The notes below the pieces were generated by a model. The model made no database searches, was not told the DNA's origin, and saw only the letters and a list, made by a program, of their open reading frames with translations. DNA of 64,000 bases, from positions 62,001-126,000 of the forward strand of contig NZ_CDBK01000087.1 in assembly GCF_000819785.1 (NCBI RefSeq), given 5' to 3'. Source of the DNA: Aeromonas caviae (GTDB lineage Bacteria; Pseudomonadota; Gammaproteobacteria; Enterobacterales; Aeromonadaceae). Below are positions 27,851 to 38,928 of this stretch, piece by piece (positions within the stretch are counted from its first letter, which is position 1; every line of letters starts with the position of its first letter). A program made the position numbers and the translations under genes.

Positions 27851-29368
27851 GTGACCTTACTCTGGATCTTGCTAATTCCCTTCATCGGCGGCTTGCTCTG
27901 CTGGCAGATGGAGCGGCTCGGCGGACAATTCGTTCGCTGGGTGGCCCTCGCCTCCATGAGCGCCTGTCTGGTGCTCTCCAGCGCCATCTGGCTCGGTGGT
28001 GACTTCACCCTCGCCAGCCCCGGCCTCCCCGTCTGGGCAGCCGAGTGGCAACAACCCTGGATCCCCCGCTTCGGCATCTCCCTGCACCTCGCCGTGGACG
28101 GGCTGTCGCTCCTGATGGTGATCCTCACCAGCTTCATCGGCGTGCTGGCCATCCTCTGTTCCTGGAAGGAGATCGTCCAGCGCATCGGCTTCTTCCACCT
28201 CAACCTGCTGTGGATCCTGGGGGGCGTGCTCGGCGTCTTCATGGCGGTGGATCTGTTCCTCTTCTTCTTCTTCTGGGAGATGATGCTGGTGCCGATGTAC
28301 TTCCTGATCGCGCTCTGGGGCCACTCGGTCACCGATGGCAAGTCGCGCATCAACGCCGCCACCAAGTTCTTCATCTATACCCAGGCGAGCGGCCTCATCA
28401 TGCTGGTGGCCATCCTGGGCCTGGTACTGACCCACCACGCCGCCACCGGTGTCTTCACCTTCAACTATCAGGAACTGCTCAACACCCCCATGAGCAGCAC
28501 GGTACAGTGGCTGCTGATGCTGGGCTTCTTCATCGCCTTCGCGGTCAAGATGCCCCTGGTGCCGCTCCATGGCTGGCTCCCTGATGCCCACAGCCAGGCG
28601 CCCACCGCAGGCTCCGTGGACTTGGCGGGCATCTTGCTGAAAACCGCGGCCTACGGCCTGCTGCGCTTCACTCTGCCGCTCTTCCCCGAGGCGTCCGCCG
28701 AGTTTGCCCCCTACGCCATGGTGCTCGGCCTCATCGGCATCGTCTATGGCGCCCTGCTGGCCTTTGCCCAGACTGATATCAAGCGGCTGGTTGCCTACAC
28801 CAGCATCTCCCACATGGGCTTCGTGATGATCGCCATTTACTCCGGCAGCGAGCTCGCCCTGCAAGGGGCAGTGGTACAGATGATTGCCCACGGGATCTCG
28901 GCCGCCGGCCTCTTCATCCTGTGCGGCCAGCTCTACGAGCGCCTGCACACCCGGGATCTGCGCCAGATGGGCGGTCTCTGGGGACGGTTGCGCTACCTGC
29001 CCGGCGTGATGCTGTTCTTCTCCGTCGCATCCCTCGGGATGCCGGGGACCGGCAACTTCGTCGGCGAGTTCCTGATCCTCATCGGCAGCTTCCAGGTGGC
29101 CCCCGTCATCACCGTCATCGCCACCTTCGGGCTGGTGCTGGCCTCGGTCTACTCCCTCATCATGCTGCAGCGGGCCTGCTTCGGGACGCCCCGGGAGGAG
29201 AGCATGCTCAAGGGGCTGGATACCCGGGAACTGACCATGATGCTGACCATCGCCGGCCTCCTGGTGCTGCTCGGTCTCTATCCCCAGCCGGTGCTCGACA
29301 CCGCCAGCAGCAGCCTCCTGAGCGTGCTGCACTGGTACGCGCTGCCGGGCACGGGGGCGCTGCAATGA
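27851..29368 (+). CDS. nuoM: NADH-quinone oxidoreductase subunit M
   Basis: This 505-residue antiporter-like proton-pumping subunit has the essential Glu in [15 protein letters not shown], the lysine in [20 protein letters not shown] and [21 protein letters not shown] 27851 is proposed as the start because the protein then begins [13 protein letters not shown], in register with the E. coli N-terminus. ATG 27836 adds five residues and directly abuts the TAG of a 16-codon ORF, so it remains a real alternative. Confidence 0.94.
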   Translation: MTLLWILLIPFIGGLLCWQMERLGGQFVRWVALASMSACLVLSSAIWLGGDFTLASPGLPVWAAEWQQPWIPRFGISLHLAVDGLSLLMVILTSFIGVLAILCSWKEIVQRIGFFHLNLLWILGGVLGVFMAVDLFLFFFFWEMMLVPMYFLIALWGHSVTDGKSRINAATKFFIYTQASGLIMLVAILGLVLTHHAATGVFTFNYQELLNTPMSSTVQWLLMLGFFIAFAVKMPLVPLHGWLPDAHSQAPTAGSVDLAGILLKTAAYGLLRFTLPLFPEASAEFAPYAMVLGLIGIVYGALLAFAQTDIKRLVAYTSISHMGFVMIAIYSGSELALQGAVVQMIAHGISAAGLFILCGQLYERLHTRDLRQMGGLWGRLRYLPGVMLFFSVASLGMPGTGNFVGEFLILIGSFQVAPVITVIATFGLVLASVYSLIMLQRACFGTPREESMLKGLDTRELTMMLTIAGLLVLLGLYPQPVLDTASSSLLSVLHWYALPGTGALQ

Positions 29369-29411
29369 TGCTTTCTCTTTCGCCTTCCTTGTCCATGTCG
29401 GGAGCACTGTC

Positions 29412-30875
29412 ATGACGTTTACTGTTTCTCAACTGCTGGCCCTGCTGCCCCTGTTGCTGACCACGGGGGCCATGGTGGCCCTGATGCTGGCCATCGCCTG
29501 GAAGCGCTGTGACGACACCGCCTTCGTGGTCACCATCATCGGCCTCAACCTCGCGCTCTTCTCCCTGCCCATCGTGATGGCCCAGGGGGATCAGGGGGTC
29601 ACTCCCCTGCTGCAAGTGGACGCTTACGCGGTCTTCTACATGGGGCTGGTGCTCATCGGGGCCCTGGCCACCTGCACCTTCGGTCGCACCTGGCTCAAGG
29701 GCTATCCGGACAACCGGGAAGAGTTCTACCTGCTGCTGCTCATCGCCACCGCCGGTGGTCTGGTGCTGGCGGCCTCCCGTCACCTCGCCTCGCTCTTCAT
29801 CGGGATCGAGATGCTGACCCTGCCCATGTTCGGTCTGGTGGGGTATGCCTATCGCGAGCGGCACTCGCTGGAAGCCAGCATCAAGTACATGGTGCTCTCC
29901 GCCAGTGCCACCGCCTTCCTGCTGTTCGGCATGGCACTGCTCTACGCCCAGGCCGGAAGCCTGAGCTTCAGCGATCTCGGTGTGACCCTGGCCCAGAGCC
30001 CGGCTCACCATCCGCTGCTGATGGGGGGCTTTGGCCTGATGCTGGTCGGCTTTGCGTTCAAGCTGTCCCTCGCCCCCTTCCACCTCTGGACCCCGGACGT
30101 CTATGAAGGGGCGCCGGCACCGGTGGCCACCTTCCTCGCCACCGTGAGCAAGATAGCCGTGTTCTGCGTGCTGCTGCGCTTCTACCTGGCGGTACCCGCC
30201 ACCTCGGATCCCATGATCCACTGGCTGCTGGCGGCCATGGCAGTCATCTCCATCGTGGTCGGCAACCTCCTGGCGCTGATCCAGACCAACATCAAGCGGA
30301 TGATGGGTTACTCCTCCATCTCCCACTTCGGCTATCTGCTGGCAGTGGTGGTGGCAAGCCGCCTCGGCGAGATGCCGGTGGAAGCGGCGGGTGTCTACCT
30401 GCTGATGTACCTGTTCACCAGCCTGGGGGCCTTCGGCGTCATCAGCATGATGTCCAGCCCCTATCGCGGCAAGGATGCGGACTCCCTGCACAGTTATCGC
30501 GGTCTGTTCTGGAAGCGCCCCTATCTGACGGCGGTGATGACGGTGATGATGCTCTCCCTCGCGGGTATCCCCATGACGCTGGGGTTCATCGGCAAGTTCT
30601 ACCTCATCGGCGTCACCGTCGATGCCAAGCTGTGGTGGCTCAGTGGCGCCATCGTGCTCGGCAGTGCCCTGGGGCTCTACTACTACCTGCGGGTCATGGT
30701 CACCCTCTACCTGCGTGAACCCGGCATGCAACTGCGCGATGCCAGGGCCGACTGGGCCTTCTCCTCCGGGGGCCTGGTGGTGCTGCTCTCCGCCATTCTG
30801 GTGGTATTGCTCGGCATCTACCCCCAGCCCGTCATCAGCCTGGTGCAGGGCTTCCAACACGTGGTGCTGCGCTAG
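29412..30875 (+). CDS. nuoN: NADH-quinone oxidoreductase subunit N
   Basis: This 487-residue antiporter-like subunit completes the operon. Motifs include [17 protein letters not shown] (essential Glu), [36 protein letters not shown] and a C-terminal [14 protein letters not shown] lies seven bases before the ATG. A 43-base gap from nuoM is filled by a 16-codon ORF. A strong terminator starts 22 bases after the stop. Confidence 0.97.
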   Translation: MTFTVSQLLALLPLLLTTGAMVALMLAIAWKRCDDTAFVVTIIGLNLALFSLPIVMAQGDQGVTPLLQVDAYAVFYMGLVLIGALATCTFGRTWLKGYPDNREEFYLLLLIATAGGLVLAASRHLASLFIGIEMLTLPMFGLVGYAYRERHSLEASIKYMVLSASATAFLLFGMALLYAQAGSLSFSDLGVTLAQSPAHHPLLMGGFGLMLVGFAFKLSLAPFHLWTPDVYEGAPAPVATFLATVSKIAVFCVLLRFYLAVPATSDPMIHWLLAAMAVISIVVGNLLALIQTNIKRMMGYSSISHFGYLLAVVVASRLGEMPVEAAGVYLLMYLFTSLGAFGVISMMSSPYRGKDADSLHSYRGLFWKRPYLTAVMTVMMLSLAGIPMTLGFIGKFYLIGVTVDAKLWWLSGAIVLGSALGLYYYLRVMVTLYLREPGMQLRDARADWAFSSGGLVVLLSAILVVLLGIYPQPVISLVQGFQHVVLR

Positions 30876-30897
30876 CCTCAGGTTCAGCTCACACAGC

Positions 30898-30928
30898 AAA
30901 ACCGGCCTCCATGGCCGGTTTTTTTTAT
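30898..30928 (+). terminator. Terminator of the nuo operon
   Basis: A stem AAAACCGGCC / GGCCGGTTTT with loop TCCAT and a long T-run, 22 bases after nuoN. Confidence 0.95.
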
Positions 30929-31101
30929 GTCCGCCAAGGCCCGGTCCGGCTTGCCTATCTGGCAGGCGATACCAGATCCCTCCCCTCAATCCATCCCATA
31001 TCCTCCAGCAAGCAGCTGGCGGAGCAGCGAGCTGAAGACGGCCTCGCCCCCATCGTGCTCGTCTCCTCCTGCCCTCCCCATTCTCAGACCCATGCCCATA
31101 A

Positions 31102-31128
31102 AAAAACCGGCCACTGGGGCCGGTTTTT
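31102..31128 (-). terminator. Terminator of purL
   Basis: A stem AAAAACCGGCC with its complement. On the minus strand the purL transcript ends in a run of seven T. The hairpin also has T residues on the plus side, so it can back up the nuo terminator. The 30929-31101 interval holds no gene. Confidence 0.85.
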
Positions 31129-31144
31129 GGTTTCTTGCTGGCGC

Positions 31145-34100
31145 TTAGCCCAGGCGAACCCGAGCATTGCGGAACATGCGCATCCAGGCGCCATCCTCTC
31201 CCCAGTTGTCCGGGTGCCAGGAATTGGCCACGGTGCGGAACACCCGCTCCGGGTGCGGCATCATGATGGTGGCGCGGCCGTCCGCACTGGTCACCGCGGT
31301 GATACCGTCAGGGGAGCCGTTGGGGTTGGCCGGGTATTGCACGGTGACGTTGCCGCGGTTGTCCACGAAACGCAGCCCCACCAGACCGCTCTGTTCCAGC
31401 GCAGCCAGGTGAGCGGCATCGCGCACTTCCACGCGCCCTTCCCCGTGGGAGACGGCAATCGGCATCACGGAACCCGCCATCCCGGCGAAGAAGGCGGACG
31501 GGGAGTCCTGCACTTCCACCAGGCTGAAGCGCGCCTCGAAGCGCTCGGAGCGGTTGCGCACGAAGCGCGGCCAGAGATCGGCCCCCGGGATGAGGTCACG
31601 CAGGTTGGACATCATCTGGCAGCCGTTGCACACCCCCAGGGAGAGGGTATCGCCGCGCTCGAAGAAGCGCTGGAACTGCTCACGGGCGTTGTCGTTGAAC
31701 AGGATGGACTTGGCCCAGCCTTCGCCCGCCCCCAGCACGTCGCCGTAGGAGAAGCCGCCACAGGCCACCAGGGTCTGGAAATCTTCCAGCTTGATGCGCC
31801 CCTCGAGGATGTCGCTCATGTGCACGTCGACAGCGGTGAAGCCGGCGCGGTCAAAGGCGGCCGCCATCTCCACGTGGGAGTTGACCCCCTGCTCGCGCAG
31901 CACCGCCAGACGGGGAGAAACCCCGCGAGCGATATAGGGCGCGGCCACGTCGTCGGACGGGTTGTAGGTGAGCCTGGCCTGCAGACCCGGATCGGTGGCG
32001 TCCTGGCGGGCGGCATGCTCCTGATCGGCGCACTCCGGGTTGTCGCGCAGGCGCTGCATCTGCCAGCTGGTCTCGCCCCAGAGGGTGCGAAGGGCGGTGC
32101 GGCTGGCGCGATACACTTCGCTGCCGGCACGCTGGAACAGGATGAGGTCGTCTTCGCGCACCGTGCCCAGCACATGGGAGCAGGCTGCCAGACCGTGACC
32201 GGCCAGCAGGGTCAGCACCGCTTCCTTGTCTTCGCGACGAACCTGGATGACGGCACCCAGCTCCTCGTTGAACAGGGCCGGCAGCAGGTCGCCACCCACG
32301 CGATCGAGCTGGATGTCGAGGCCGCAGTGACCGGCAAACGCCATCTCGGTCAGGGTGACGAAGAGGCCGCCGTCGGAGCGGTCGTGGTAGGCAATCAGCT
32401 TGCGATCCGCCACCAGCGCCTGGATGGCGTTGAAGAAGCCCTTGAGCTGGACCGGGTTGTCCAGATCCGGTGCACTTTGCCCAAGCTGGCGGTAAACCTG
32501 GGCCAGGGCCGAGGCGCCGAGGCGCTGCTTGCCGTTGCCAAGGTCGATGAGGATAAGGTCAGTCTCACCGAGATCGGTACGCAGTTGCGGCGTCACGGTA
32601 TTGCGCACGTCCTCGACCCGGGCAAACGCCGAGATGAGCAGGGAGAGCGGCGAGGTGACGCTGCGCTCCTCGCCGTCCTGCTGCCAGCGGGTCTTCATGG
32701 ACATGGAGTCCTTGCCCACCGGGATGGTGATGCCAAGGGCCGGGCAGAGCTCCTCGCCCACCGCTTTCACGGCTTCGTAGAGACCGGCATCTTCACCCGG
32801 GTGACCGGCGGCGGACATCCAGTTGGCAGAGAGCTTGACCCGCTTGAGAGAACCGATGTGAGCAGGCGCCAAGTTGGTCAGGGCCTCGGCCACCGCCATG
32901 CGAGCGGAGGCGGCATGAGAGAGCAGCGCCACCGGGGTGCGCTCGCCCATGGACATGGCTTCACCGTGGTAGCTGTCGTAGGTCGCGGCGGTGACGGCGC
33001 AGTCAGCCACCGGGATCTGCCAGGGGCCGACCATCTGGTCGCGGTTGACGAGGCCTGTTACGGTGCGATCGCCGATGGTGATGAGGAAGGACTTCTCCGC
33101 CACGGTCGGCAGGCGCAGCACGCGCTCGGCGGCGTCGCTGAGGGTGATGCCGTCCAGTTGCAGCGCCTTGCCCTGGGCGGGCAGGCTCTGCACGTCGCGG
33201 TGCATCTTGGGCGCCTTGCCAAGCAGCACGTCCAGCGGCAGATCGATGGGCTGGTTGTCAAAGTGATCATCAGAGAGAGTGAGATGCTTCTCTTCGGTGG
33301 CGGTGCCGATGACGGCATAGGGGGCGCGTTCGCGCTCGCACAGGGCCTTGAACAGAGGCAGCTTGTCCTGAGCCACGGCCAGCACATAGCGCTCCTGGGA
33401 TTCGTTGCACCAGACTTCCAGCGGGCTCATGCCCGGCTCGTCGTTCGGAATAGCACGCAAGTCGAAGCGACCACCGCGCTCCCCGTCGCTCACCAGCTCC
33501 GGCATGGCGTTGGAGAGACCACCGGCGCCCACGTCGTGAATGAAGACGATGGGGTTGTCGTCCCCCAGTTGCCAGCAGCGGTCGATCACTTCCTGGCAAC
33601 GACGCTCCATCTCGGGGTTGTCGCGCTGCACGGAGGCGAAGTCGAGATCTTCGGCAGACTGACCGGACGCCATGGAGGAGGCGGCTCCGCCACCCAGGCC
33701 GATGTTCATGGCCGGACCACCCAGCACGATGAGGGCCGCCCCCACCGGGATCTCCCCTTTCTGGACGTGCTCGCTGCGGATGTTGCCGATACCGCCCGCC
33801 AGCATGATGGGCTTGTGGTAGCCGCGCACCTCGACGCCGTTGTGGCTCGGCACCTGCTCTTCGAAGGTACGGAAGTAACCCAGGATGGCAGGGCGACCGA
33901 ATTCGTTGTTGAAGGCGGCGCCGCCAAGGGGCCCTTCCTGCATGATGTCAAAGGCGCTGACGATGCGGCTCGGCTTGCCGAAGTCCTGCTCCCAGGGCTG
34001 CTCGAAACCGGGGATGCGCAGGTTGGAGACGGAGAAGCCCACCAGGCCCGCCTTGGGTTTGGCGCCACGGCCTGTCGCACCCTCGTCGCGGATTTCGCCG

Positions 34101-35038
34101 CCGGAGCCGGTGGCGGCACCCGGGAAGGGAGAGATGGCGGTCGGGTGGTTGTGGGTCTCCACCTTCATCAGGATGTCGACGCGCTCCTGGTGATACTGGT
34201 ACTCACCGTTGGCGGGGCTCGGGAAGAAGCGGCCACCCTGGCTGCCTTCCATCACCGCGGCGTTGTCTTTGTAGGCAGACAGGACATGATCCGGCGTCTG
34301 CTCGAAGGTGTTCTTGATCATCTTGAACAGCGACTTGGGCTGCTGTTCGCCGTCTATGGTCCAGTCGGCGTTGAAGATCTTGTGGCGGCAGTGCTCGGAG
34401 TTCGCCTGGGCAAACATGTAGAGCTCGATGTCGTTGGGATTGCGACCCAGCCGGGTGAAGTTGGTCACCAGGTAATCTATTTCGTCATCGGCCAGGGCCA
34501 GACCCAGGGTCACGTTGGCCTCTGCCAGGGCGGCGCGACCACCACCCAGCACATCTACCTGGGTAAAGGGGCGCGGCTCGTGGTGAGCAAACAGGGCGGC
34601 GGCCTCGTTCATCTCGGCAAAGACCACTTCCATCATGCGATCGTGCAGCAGGGCCGCGATCTCGCTGCGCTGGGCCACGCTCAGCTCACCCTTGGCCTGC
34701 ACGTAATAGGCAATGCCGCGCTCAAGCCGCTTGACCTGTTTCAGGCCGCAGTTGTGGGCGATGTCGGTTGCTTTGGAAGACCAGGGGGAGATAGTGCCGG
34801 GGCGGGGGGTAACGAGGAACAGCTGACCGCTGGGGGTGTGTTCCGGGATGGTCGGGCCGTAGCGCAGAAGCTGGCCCAAGGTCGCTCGCTCGGGGGGCGA
34901 CAGCGGGCTCGTCAGCTCGGCAAAATGCACGTATTCCGCATAGATGCTTGCTATCTCTACTCCTCTCTGTGCGCAGCTCTGCAGCAGCTTGTGGACACGA
35001 AACTCAGACAGTGCTGGGGCACCACGCAAGATTTCCAT
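31145..35038 (-). CDS. purL: Phosphoribosylformylglycinamidine synthase
   Basis: This 1297-residue large-type PurL converts FGAR to FGAM with glutamine and ATP in purine synthesis. It comprises an N-terminal PurS-like domain, two AIR-synthetase-like halves ([13 protein letters not shown] motif near residue 295; ATP-binding GGAASS region near 460) and a C-terminal class I glutamine amidotransferase. The nucleophile lies in [12 protein letters not shown], and HGEGR and the C-terminal HPERVFR supply the His. Length matches E. coli (1295). The plus strand carries a very long open frame opposite it, which is a codon-bias shadow. It diverges from mltF. Confidence 0.97.
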   Translation of the reverse strand: MEILRGAPALSEFRVHKLLQSCAQRGVEIASIYAEYVHFAELTSPLSPPERATLGQLLRYGPTIPEHTPSGQLFLVTPRPGTISPWSSKATDIAHNCGLKQVKRLERGIAYYVQAKGELSVAQRSEIAALLHDRMMEVVFAEMNEAAALFAHHEPRPFTQVDVLGGGRAALAEANVTLGLALADDEIDYLVTNFTRLGRNPNDIELYMFAQANSEHCRHKIFNADWTIDGEQQPKSLFKMIKNTFEQTPDHVLSAYKDNAAVMEGSQGGRFFPSPANGEYQYHQERVDILMKVETHNHPTAISPFPGAATGSGGEIRDEGATGRGAKPKAGLVGFSVSNLRIPGFEQPWEQDFGKPSRIVSAFDIMQEGPLGGAAFNNEFGRPAILGYFRTFEEQVPSHNGVEVRGYHKPIMLAGGIGNIRSEHVQKGEIPVGAALIVLGGPAMNIGLGGGAASSMASGQSAEDLDFASVQRDNPEMERRCQEVIDRCWQLGDDNPIVFIHDVGAGGLSNAMPELVSDGERGGRFDLRAIPNDEPGMSPLEVWCNESQERYVLAVAQDKLPLFKALCERERAPYAVIGTATEEKHLTLSDDHFDNQPIDLPLDVLLGKAPKMHRDVQSLPAQGKALQLDGITLSDAAERVLRLPTVAEKSFLITIGDRTVTGLVNRDQMVGPWQIPVADCAVTAATYDSYHGEAMSMGERTPVALLSHAASARMAVAEALTNLAPAHIGSLKRVKLSANWMSAAGHPGEDAGLYEAVKAVGEELCPALGITIPVGKDSMSMKTRWQQDGEERSVTSPLSLLISAFARVEDVRNTVTPQLRTDLGETDLILIDLGNGKQRLGASALAQVYRQLGQSAPDLDNPVQLKGFFNAIQALVADRKLIAYHDRSDGGLFVTLTEMAFAGHCGLDIQLDRVGGDLLPALFNEELGAVIQVRREDKEAVLTLLAGHGLAACSHVLGTVREDDLILFQRAGSEVYRASRTALRTLWGETSWQMQRLRDNPECADQEHAARQDATDPGLQARLTYNPSDDVAAPYIARGVSPRLAVLREQGVNSHVEMAAAFDRAGFTAVDVHMSDILEGRIKLEDFQTLVACGGFSYGDVLGAGEGWAKSILFNDNAREQFQRFFERGDTLSLGVCNGCQMMSNLRDLIPGADLWPRFVRNRSERFEARFSLVEVQDSPSAFFAGMAGSVMPIAVSHGEGRVEVRDAAHLAALEQSGLVGLRFVDNRGNVTVQYPANPNGSPDGITAVTSADGRATIMMPHPERVFRTVANSWHPDNWGEDGAWMRMFRNARVRLG

Positions 35039-35087
35039 ATACCTTTCTCACCAAGTTTTAGAGTGTGGGGGGATTTGAGACGCGCGT

Positions 35088-35126
35088 ATTATAGGGATCA
35101 GGCCCATCCTGAACAAACGTTTTTCT
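35088..35126 (-). promoter_or_regulatory. purL promoter with PurR-like operator over the -35
   Basis: On the minus strand the -10 TATAAT (35088-35093) and -35 TTGTTC (35111-35116) are 17 bases apart. The -35 sits inside a partial PurR palindrome (35111-35126, core CAAACGTTTT). Several consensus positions are missed, so repressor binding is an inference supported by the known PurR control of purL in enterics. Confidence 0.55.
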
Positions 35127-35139
35127 CATCTCGCGCGGT

Positions 35140-35168
35140 GTGACTCCCTTCATACTCTCTGGTATAAA
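35140..35168 (+). promoter_or_regulatory. Candidate mltF promoter
   Basis: GTGACT (35140-35145) and TATAAA (35163-35168) are 17 bases apart, 20 bases before the mltF ATG. The -35 match is moderate. Confidence 0.4.
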
Positions 35169-35187
35169 GGTGCCTCTTTTTTGACAA

Positions 35188-36681
35188 ATGCCGATTTTTT
35201 CAACAAGGGTACTCACCTACTTGCGCTGCATTTTTCGACTGTTCATCGGGATGATGTTGACGCTGGCCCTGGCCGGTTGCGACTTCTACCACCCCTCCAG
35301 CCAACTGGAGCAGATCCGCCAGCGAGGCGAGATCCGGGTTGGCACCCTCTACGGCCCCACTTCTTATTACCAGCGTGACGACACCGCACTGGGGTTCGAC
35401 TACGAGCTGGCGCAGCTTTACGCCGACTGGCTGGGGGTCAAGCTGACCATAGTACCGGCCTACAGCACCGCCGAGTTGGTCGAGCAACTGCAAAAGGGCA
35501 AGCTGGATCTCGCCGCCGCCGCCATCGTCGTGACCCCGGAGCGGCGCAAGCTGTTCCGCTTCGGCCCTGGCTTCTACCAGGTCTCCCCCAAGCTGGTCTA
35601 TCGCAACGGCTCCTCCAGGCCCAAGAACCTCGGTGACATCAAGGGCAACATAGTGGTGCCGGCGGGCTCCACCGGCGAGGACCTGATGAAGGAGCTGGCC
35701 AAGCAGTACCCCAACCTGAAATGGAGCACCAATCGGGATGCGGACGTGGAGGAACTGCTCAAGCAGGTGGCCGACGGCAAGGTGGACTACACGGTGGTGC
35801 AGGACACCATACTGGCTCGTACCCAGCGCTACTACCCCGAACTCACCGAAGGTTTGACCCTCGCCAGCAAGCAGACCGTGGCCTGGGCCATGACCAAGCT
35901 GCCCGACGACAGCCTCTACGCCAGCATCATCGACTTCTTCGGTCAGCGCTTCATGGATGGCGCCATCGCCAAGCTCGACGAGAAGTACTTCGGCCACGTG
36001 CAGAACTTCGATTTCGTCGACACCCGTACCTTCCTGCAACGGGCCAAGAGCCTGCTGCCCAAGTACCAGGCGCTGTTCCAGACCCACGCCAAGGATATCG
36101 ACTGGCGGCTGCTGGCCGCCATCAGCTATCAGGAATCCCACTGGGATCCCCAGGCACGCTCCTACACCGGGGTGCGTGGCATGATGATGCTCACCGGTCC
36201 GACCGCCAAGGCGATGGGGGTAAACGATCGCACCCACCCGGAAGAGAGCATCAAGGGGGGCGCCCGCTACCTGCAGGAGATGATGGCGAAGGTGCCCGAC
36301 TCGGTCCCGGCGGACGAGAAAGTGTGGTTTGCCCTCACCGCCTACAACATCGGCTACGGCCACATGATGGATGCCCGCCGCCTGACCAAGGAGCTGGGCA
36401 AGAACCCGGACGCCTGGAGCGACGTGAAAGAGGTGCTGCCCCTGTTGCAGCAGTCACGCTGGCATCGCAAGGTACGCTATGGCTATGCCCGTGGCGGCGA
36501 GGCGCGCAACTATGTCAACAACGTGCGCCAGTACTACCAGAGCCTGCTCTGGCTCGACAACGAACAGCAGAAGGCCCATCGTCGGGAGGAGCTGGACGAG
36601 GACGACAGCAGCGAGCCGGACGTGCAAGCGCAGCGTCCGGCCATCATCGCCGAAGTGGTCAAACAGATCATCACCCCCTAG
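35188..36681 (+). CDS. mltF: Membrane-bound lytic murein transglycosylase F
   Basis: This 497-residue protein has a signal segment ending in a possible lipobox (TLALAGC). A periplasmic solute-binding-like domain spans about 45-265 (GEIRVGTLYGP, GFDYELAQLYADWLGV). An SLT domain spans about 290-440, with catalytic Glu in AISYQESHWDP and YNIGYGHMMDAR. The enzyme cleaves glycan strands to 1,6-anhydro ends, and in MltF the sensor domain responds to peptides. The extended acidic tail (DEDDSSEPD) is variable. It diverges from purL, as in E. coli. Confidence 0.96.
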   Translation: MPIFSTRVLTYLRCIFRLFIGMMLTLALAGCDFYHPSSQLEQIRQRGEIRVGTLYGPTSYYQRDDTALGFDYELAQLYADWLGVKLTIVPAYSTAELVEQLQKGKLDLAAAAIVVTPERRKLFRFGPGFYQVSPKLVYRNGSSRPKNLGDIKGNIVVPAGSTGEDLMKELAKQYPNLKWSTNRDADVEELLKQVADGKVDYTVVQDTILARTQRYYPELTEGLTLASKQTVAWAMTKLPDDSLYASIIDFFGQRFMDGAIAKLDEKYFGHVQNFDFVDTRTFLQRAKSLLPKYQALFQTHAKDIDWRLLAAISYQESHWDPQARSYTGVRGMMMLTGPTAKAMGVNDRTHPEESIKGGARYLQEMMAKVPDSVPADEKVWFALTAYNIGYGHMMDARRLTKELGKNPDAWSDVKEVLPLLQQSRWHRKVRYGYARGGEARNYVNNVRQYYQSLLWLDNEQQKAHRREELDEDDSSEPDVQAQRPAIIAEVVKQIITP

Positions 36682-36701
36682 CCTCGCCGGGGGTGTGTTT
36701 T
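36673..36701 (+). terminator. Probable terminator overlapping the mltF stop
   Basis: A stem ACCCCC / GGGGGT with a ten-base loop containing the stop codon, followed by GTGTTTT. Confidence 0.5.
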
Positions 36702-36834
36702 CCTGCCCTGTTCTCTGTTACCATCCTTGGGTATACGAGGGGCGCTGGAGCGAGCTTATTGCAACGTATTCATTGCGTTGCAGTTCCTGCCAAGGGCCCT
36801 TTCGGCCCCACGCAAGACCAGGGAGGAGAACAGG

Positions 36835-36981
36835 ATGCGAGCACGCAGAAGAGCCATATTGGCCCGAAAAACCAAATGTGCCTGGAGCCCGAGACGCAAG
36901 CTCAAGCTGGCCGACATGAAACGCAAGATCTGGCACAGAAACCGCTCCTTCACGCTGCTGATAGCGGAGCACACAGTATAA
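36835..36981 (+). CDS. Small highly basic protein, 48 residues
   Basis: This ORF begins MRARRRAILARKTKCAW and has 17 Arg/Lys in 48 residues, with one Cys. A strong GGGAGGAG ribosome site lies just upstream of the ATG, and the stop codon abuts a perfect terminator. That pairing is what a real small gene would show. No family is recognised. The composition suggests nucleic-acid or ribosome binding, but this is inference. A short hairpin (GGGCC / GGCCC, 36794-36808) lies in the leader. Confidence 0.5.
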   Translation: MRARRRAILARKTKCAWSPRRKLKLADMKRKIWHRNRSFTLLIAEHTV

Positions 36982-37005
36982 ACCCGGCATCAGCCGGGTT
37001 TTTTT
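36981..37005 (+). terminator. Terminator after the small basic ORF
   Basis: A stem AACCCGGC / GCCGGGTT, loop ATCA, seven T. The yfgJ-like gene on the other strand ends inside the T-run. Confidence 0.85.
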
Positions 37006-37234
37006 ATGCCTGGTCAGGCTGCGCCTCGAACAGAACGGTGCGCTTGGAGACCAGGGTGTTGCAGTGGTTGCAAAAATAATCCACCGCGCCGCAAGCCCGA
37101 AGCCGCTCCAGCTCCTGCCCGCAGGCAGGACACAGGGCCCGGATGCGATAACGGGCCTGACACTGGCCACACGTCGTCTCGCGGCTGCGGCTGTCCAGTT
37201 CGCCCTGACAGGCAGGGCAGGTCAGCGTGTTCAT
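37004..37234 (-). CDS. yfgJ: YfgJ-like double zinc-ribbon protein
   Basis: This 76-residue protein has four CxxC-type pairs (CPAC, CGQC, CPAC, CNHC), enough for two zinc ribbons. It contains the family string ACGAVDYFCNHC and SKRTV near the C-terminus. It matches E. coli YfgJ in length, pattern and position just downstream of der. Function is unknown; zinc binding is inferred from the cysteines. It is separated from der by a terminator. Confidence 0.88.
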   Translation of the reverse strand: MNTLTCPACQGELDSRSRETTCGQCQARYRIRALCPACGQELERLRACGAVDYFCNHCNTLVSKRTVLFEAQPDQA

Positions 37235-37321
37235 TCTCTTCTCGACTCCTCTTTACGTCACTGTGCACCGGCGTCACTTGCAGCCCCTCCCCCGATTTGT
37301 CTGCCCTGAGGAGGGCCACCA

Positions 37322-37352
37322 AGAAAAACGGCTGCCGGTAAGGGCAGCCGCA
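37322..37352 (-). terminator. Terminator of der
   Basis: On the minus strand a stem CGGCTGCC / GGCAGCCG is followed by TTTTT, six bases after the der stop. Confidence 0.8.
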
Positions 37353-37357
37353 GGGCT

Positions 37358-38854
37358 TTATTTCTTCGCTTTGGCCTTGAGCAGGCGCTTGCGCTGGCGT
37401 TCCTGGCTCAGGGTCAGGGTGTTCTTCTTGCCCTCGAACGGGTTGACCGACTCCTGGAACTCCACCCGGATCGGCGTCCCCATGATTTTCAACGACTTGC
37501 GGAAGTAGTTGATGAGGTAGCGCTTGTAGGAGTCAGGCAGGTCGTTCAACTGGTTGCCGTGGATCACGATGCGCGGCGGGTTGTAACCACCGGCGTGGGC
37601 ATACTTCAGCTTGACCCGGCGACCATTCACCATGGGCGGCTGGTGATCTTCCTGGGCCATCTGCATGATGCGGGTCAGCATGGCGGTGCTGGTGCGGCGA
37701 GTCGCGGACTCGTAAGCCTCGTTGATGGATTCGAACAGGTGACCGACGCCACTGCCGTGCAGGGCGGAGATGAAATGCACCCGGGCGAAGTCGATGAAGC
37801 CCAGACGTCTGTCCAGCTCGTTCTTGACGTCCTCTTTCACCTTCTGATCCAGGCCGTCCCACTTGTTGACCACCAGTACCACGGAGCGGCCGCTGTTGAG
37901 CACGAAGCCGAGGATGCTCAAGTCCTGATCCGTGATGGTCTCCCGGGCGTCAATGACCAGCAGGCAGACGTTGGCATCTTCAATCGCCTTGAGCGTCTTG
38001 ATGACGGAGAACTTCTCCACCGTCTCGTGCACCTTGCCACGGCGACGCACGCCGGCGGTGTCGATGACCACGTATTTCTGATCGTCGCGCTCCATGGGGA
38101 TGTAGACGGAGTCGCGGGTGGTACCCGGCATGTCGTAGACGATGACCCGATCTTCACCCAGCATGCGGTTGGTCAGGGTGGATTTGCCAACGTTGGGACG
38201 ACCGACGATGGCGAACTTGATGGGCAGGTCGGCGAACGGCGTCTCCTTGGTGTCTTCCCGGGTGTCGAGCTCACCGGCAGCCACCATGCGCAGCAGGGCC
38301 TCTTCGTCGAACTCCTCCAGCTCCTCTTCCTCTTGTGCCTCGGTGGCAGAGCCGACCAGGGTCTCGAGGTGGGGGGCCAAGGCCAGCTCCAGCAGGCTCA
38401 GTACGCCACGGCCGTGGGCGGCCGCCATCTGGTAGACCTCGCCCAGGGCCAGACCGTAGAACTCGGACACCGCGGAGTCACCGTCGATGCCGTCGGTCTT
38501 GTTGGCCACCAGAAACACCTTCTTGTGGGTCTTGCGCAGGTGCTCGGCGATGGCCTGATCCGCCGCGGTGAGACCGGCACGGGCATCCACCATGAAGAGC
38601 ACCACATCGGCCTCTTCGATGGCCAGCAGGGACTGCTCGGCCATCTTCAGCTCGATCCCCTCCTCGGTGCCATCGATACCGCCGGTATCGACCACGATAA
38701 ATTCCAGCTCGCCCAGCTTCGCCTGGCCATATTTGCGGTCCCGGGTCAGGCCGGGGAAGTCGGCAACCAGGGCATCCCGGGTACGGGTCAGGCGGTTAAA
38801 CAGGGTGGATTTCCCCACGTTGGGGCGGCCCACCAGGGCAACTACAGGAGTCAT
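37358..38854 (-). CDS. der: Ribosome-assembly GTPase Der (EngA)
   Basis: This 498-residue protein has two tandem GTPase domains and a C-terminal KH-like domain. The first P-loop GRPNVGKST is at residues 8-16 with NKTD near 118. The second GRPNVGKST is near 218 with NKWD near 330. An acidic linker ([11 protein letters not shown]) separates the two. Der is essential for 50S subunit maturation. The C-terminal lysine-rich tail is typical. It lies downstream of bamB with a 74-base gap. Confidence 0.97.
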   Translation of the reverse strand: MTPVVALVGRPNVGKSTLFNRLTRTRDALVADFPGLTRDRKYGQAKLGELEFIVVDTGGIDGTEEGIELKMAEQSLLAIEEADVVLFMVDARAGLTAADQAIAEHLRKTHKKVFLVANKTDGIDGDSAVSEFYGLALGEVYQMAAAHGRGVLSLLELALAPHLETLVGSATEAQEEEELEEFDEEALLRMVAAGELDTREDTKETPFADLPIKFAIVGRPNVGKSTLTNRMLGEDRVIVYDMPGTTRDSVYIPMERDDQKYVVIDTAGVRRRGKVHETVEKFSVIKTLKAIEDANVCLLVIDARETITDQDLSILGFVLNSGRSVVLVVNKWDGLDQKVKEDVKNELDRRLGFIDFARVHFISALHGSGVGHLFESINEAYESATRRTSTAMLTRIMQMAQEDHQPPMVNGRRVKLKYAHAGGYNPPRIVIHGNQLNDLPDSYKRYLINYFRKSLKIMGTPIRVEFQESVNPFEGKKNTLTLSQERQRKRLLKAKAKK

Positions 38855-38928
38855 AAAAGCCTCATTCTCAAGACGACAAAGGCTCCGGGTCCGAAGACCA
38901 GGAGCCGGATATTCACATTATCGGACGA

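Noticed and set aside
27872-30989. Long minus-strand ORFs opposite nuoM and nuoN
   Set aside because: Extremely His/Gln/Glu-rich antisense frames of membrane-protein genes, not genes.
30911-35143. 1410-codon open frame on the plus strand
   Set aside because: It is opposite purL, has His/Gly/Val-rich antisense composition and no family resemblance. It reflects GC-rich codon bias of purL.
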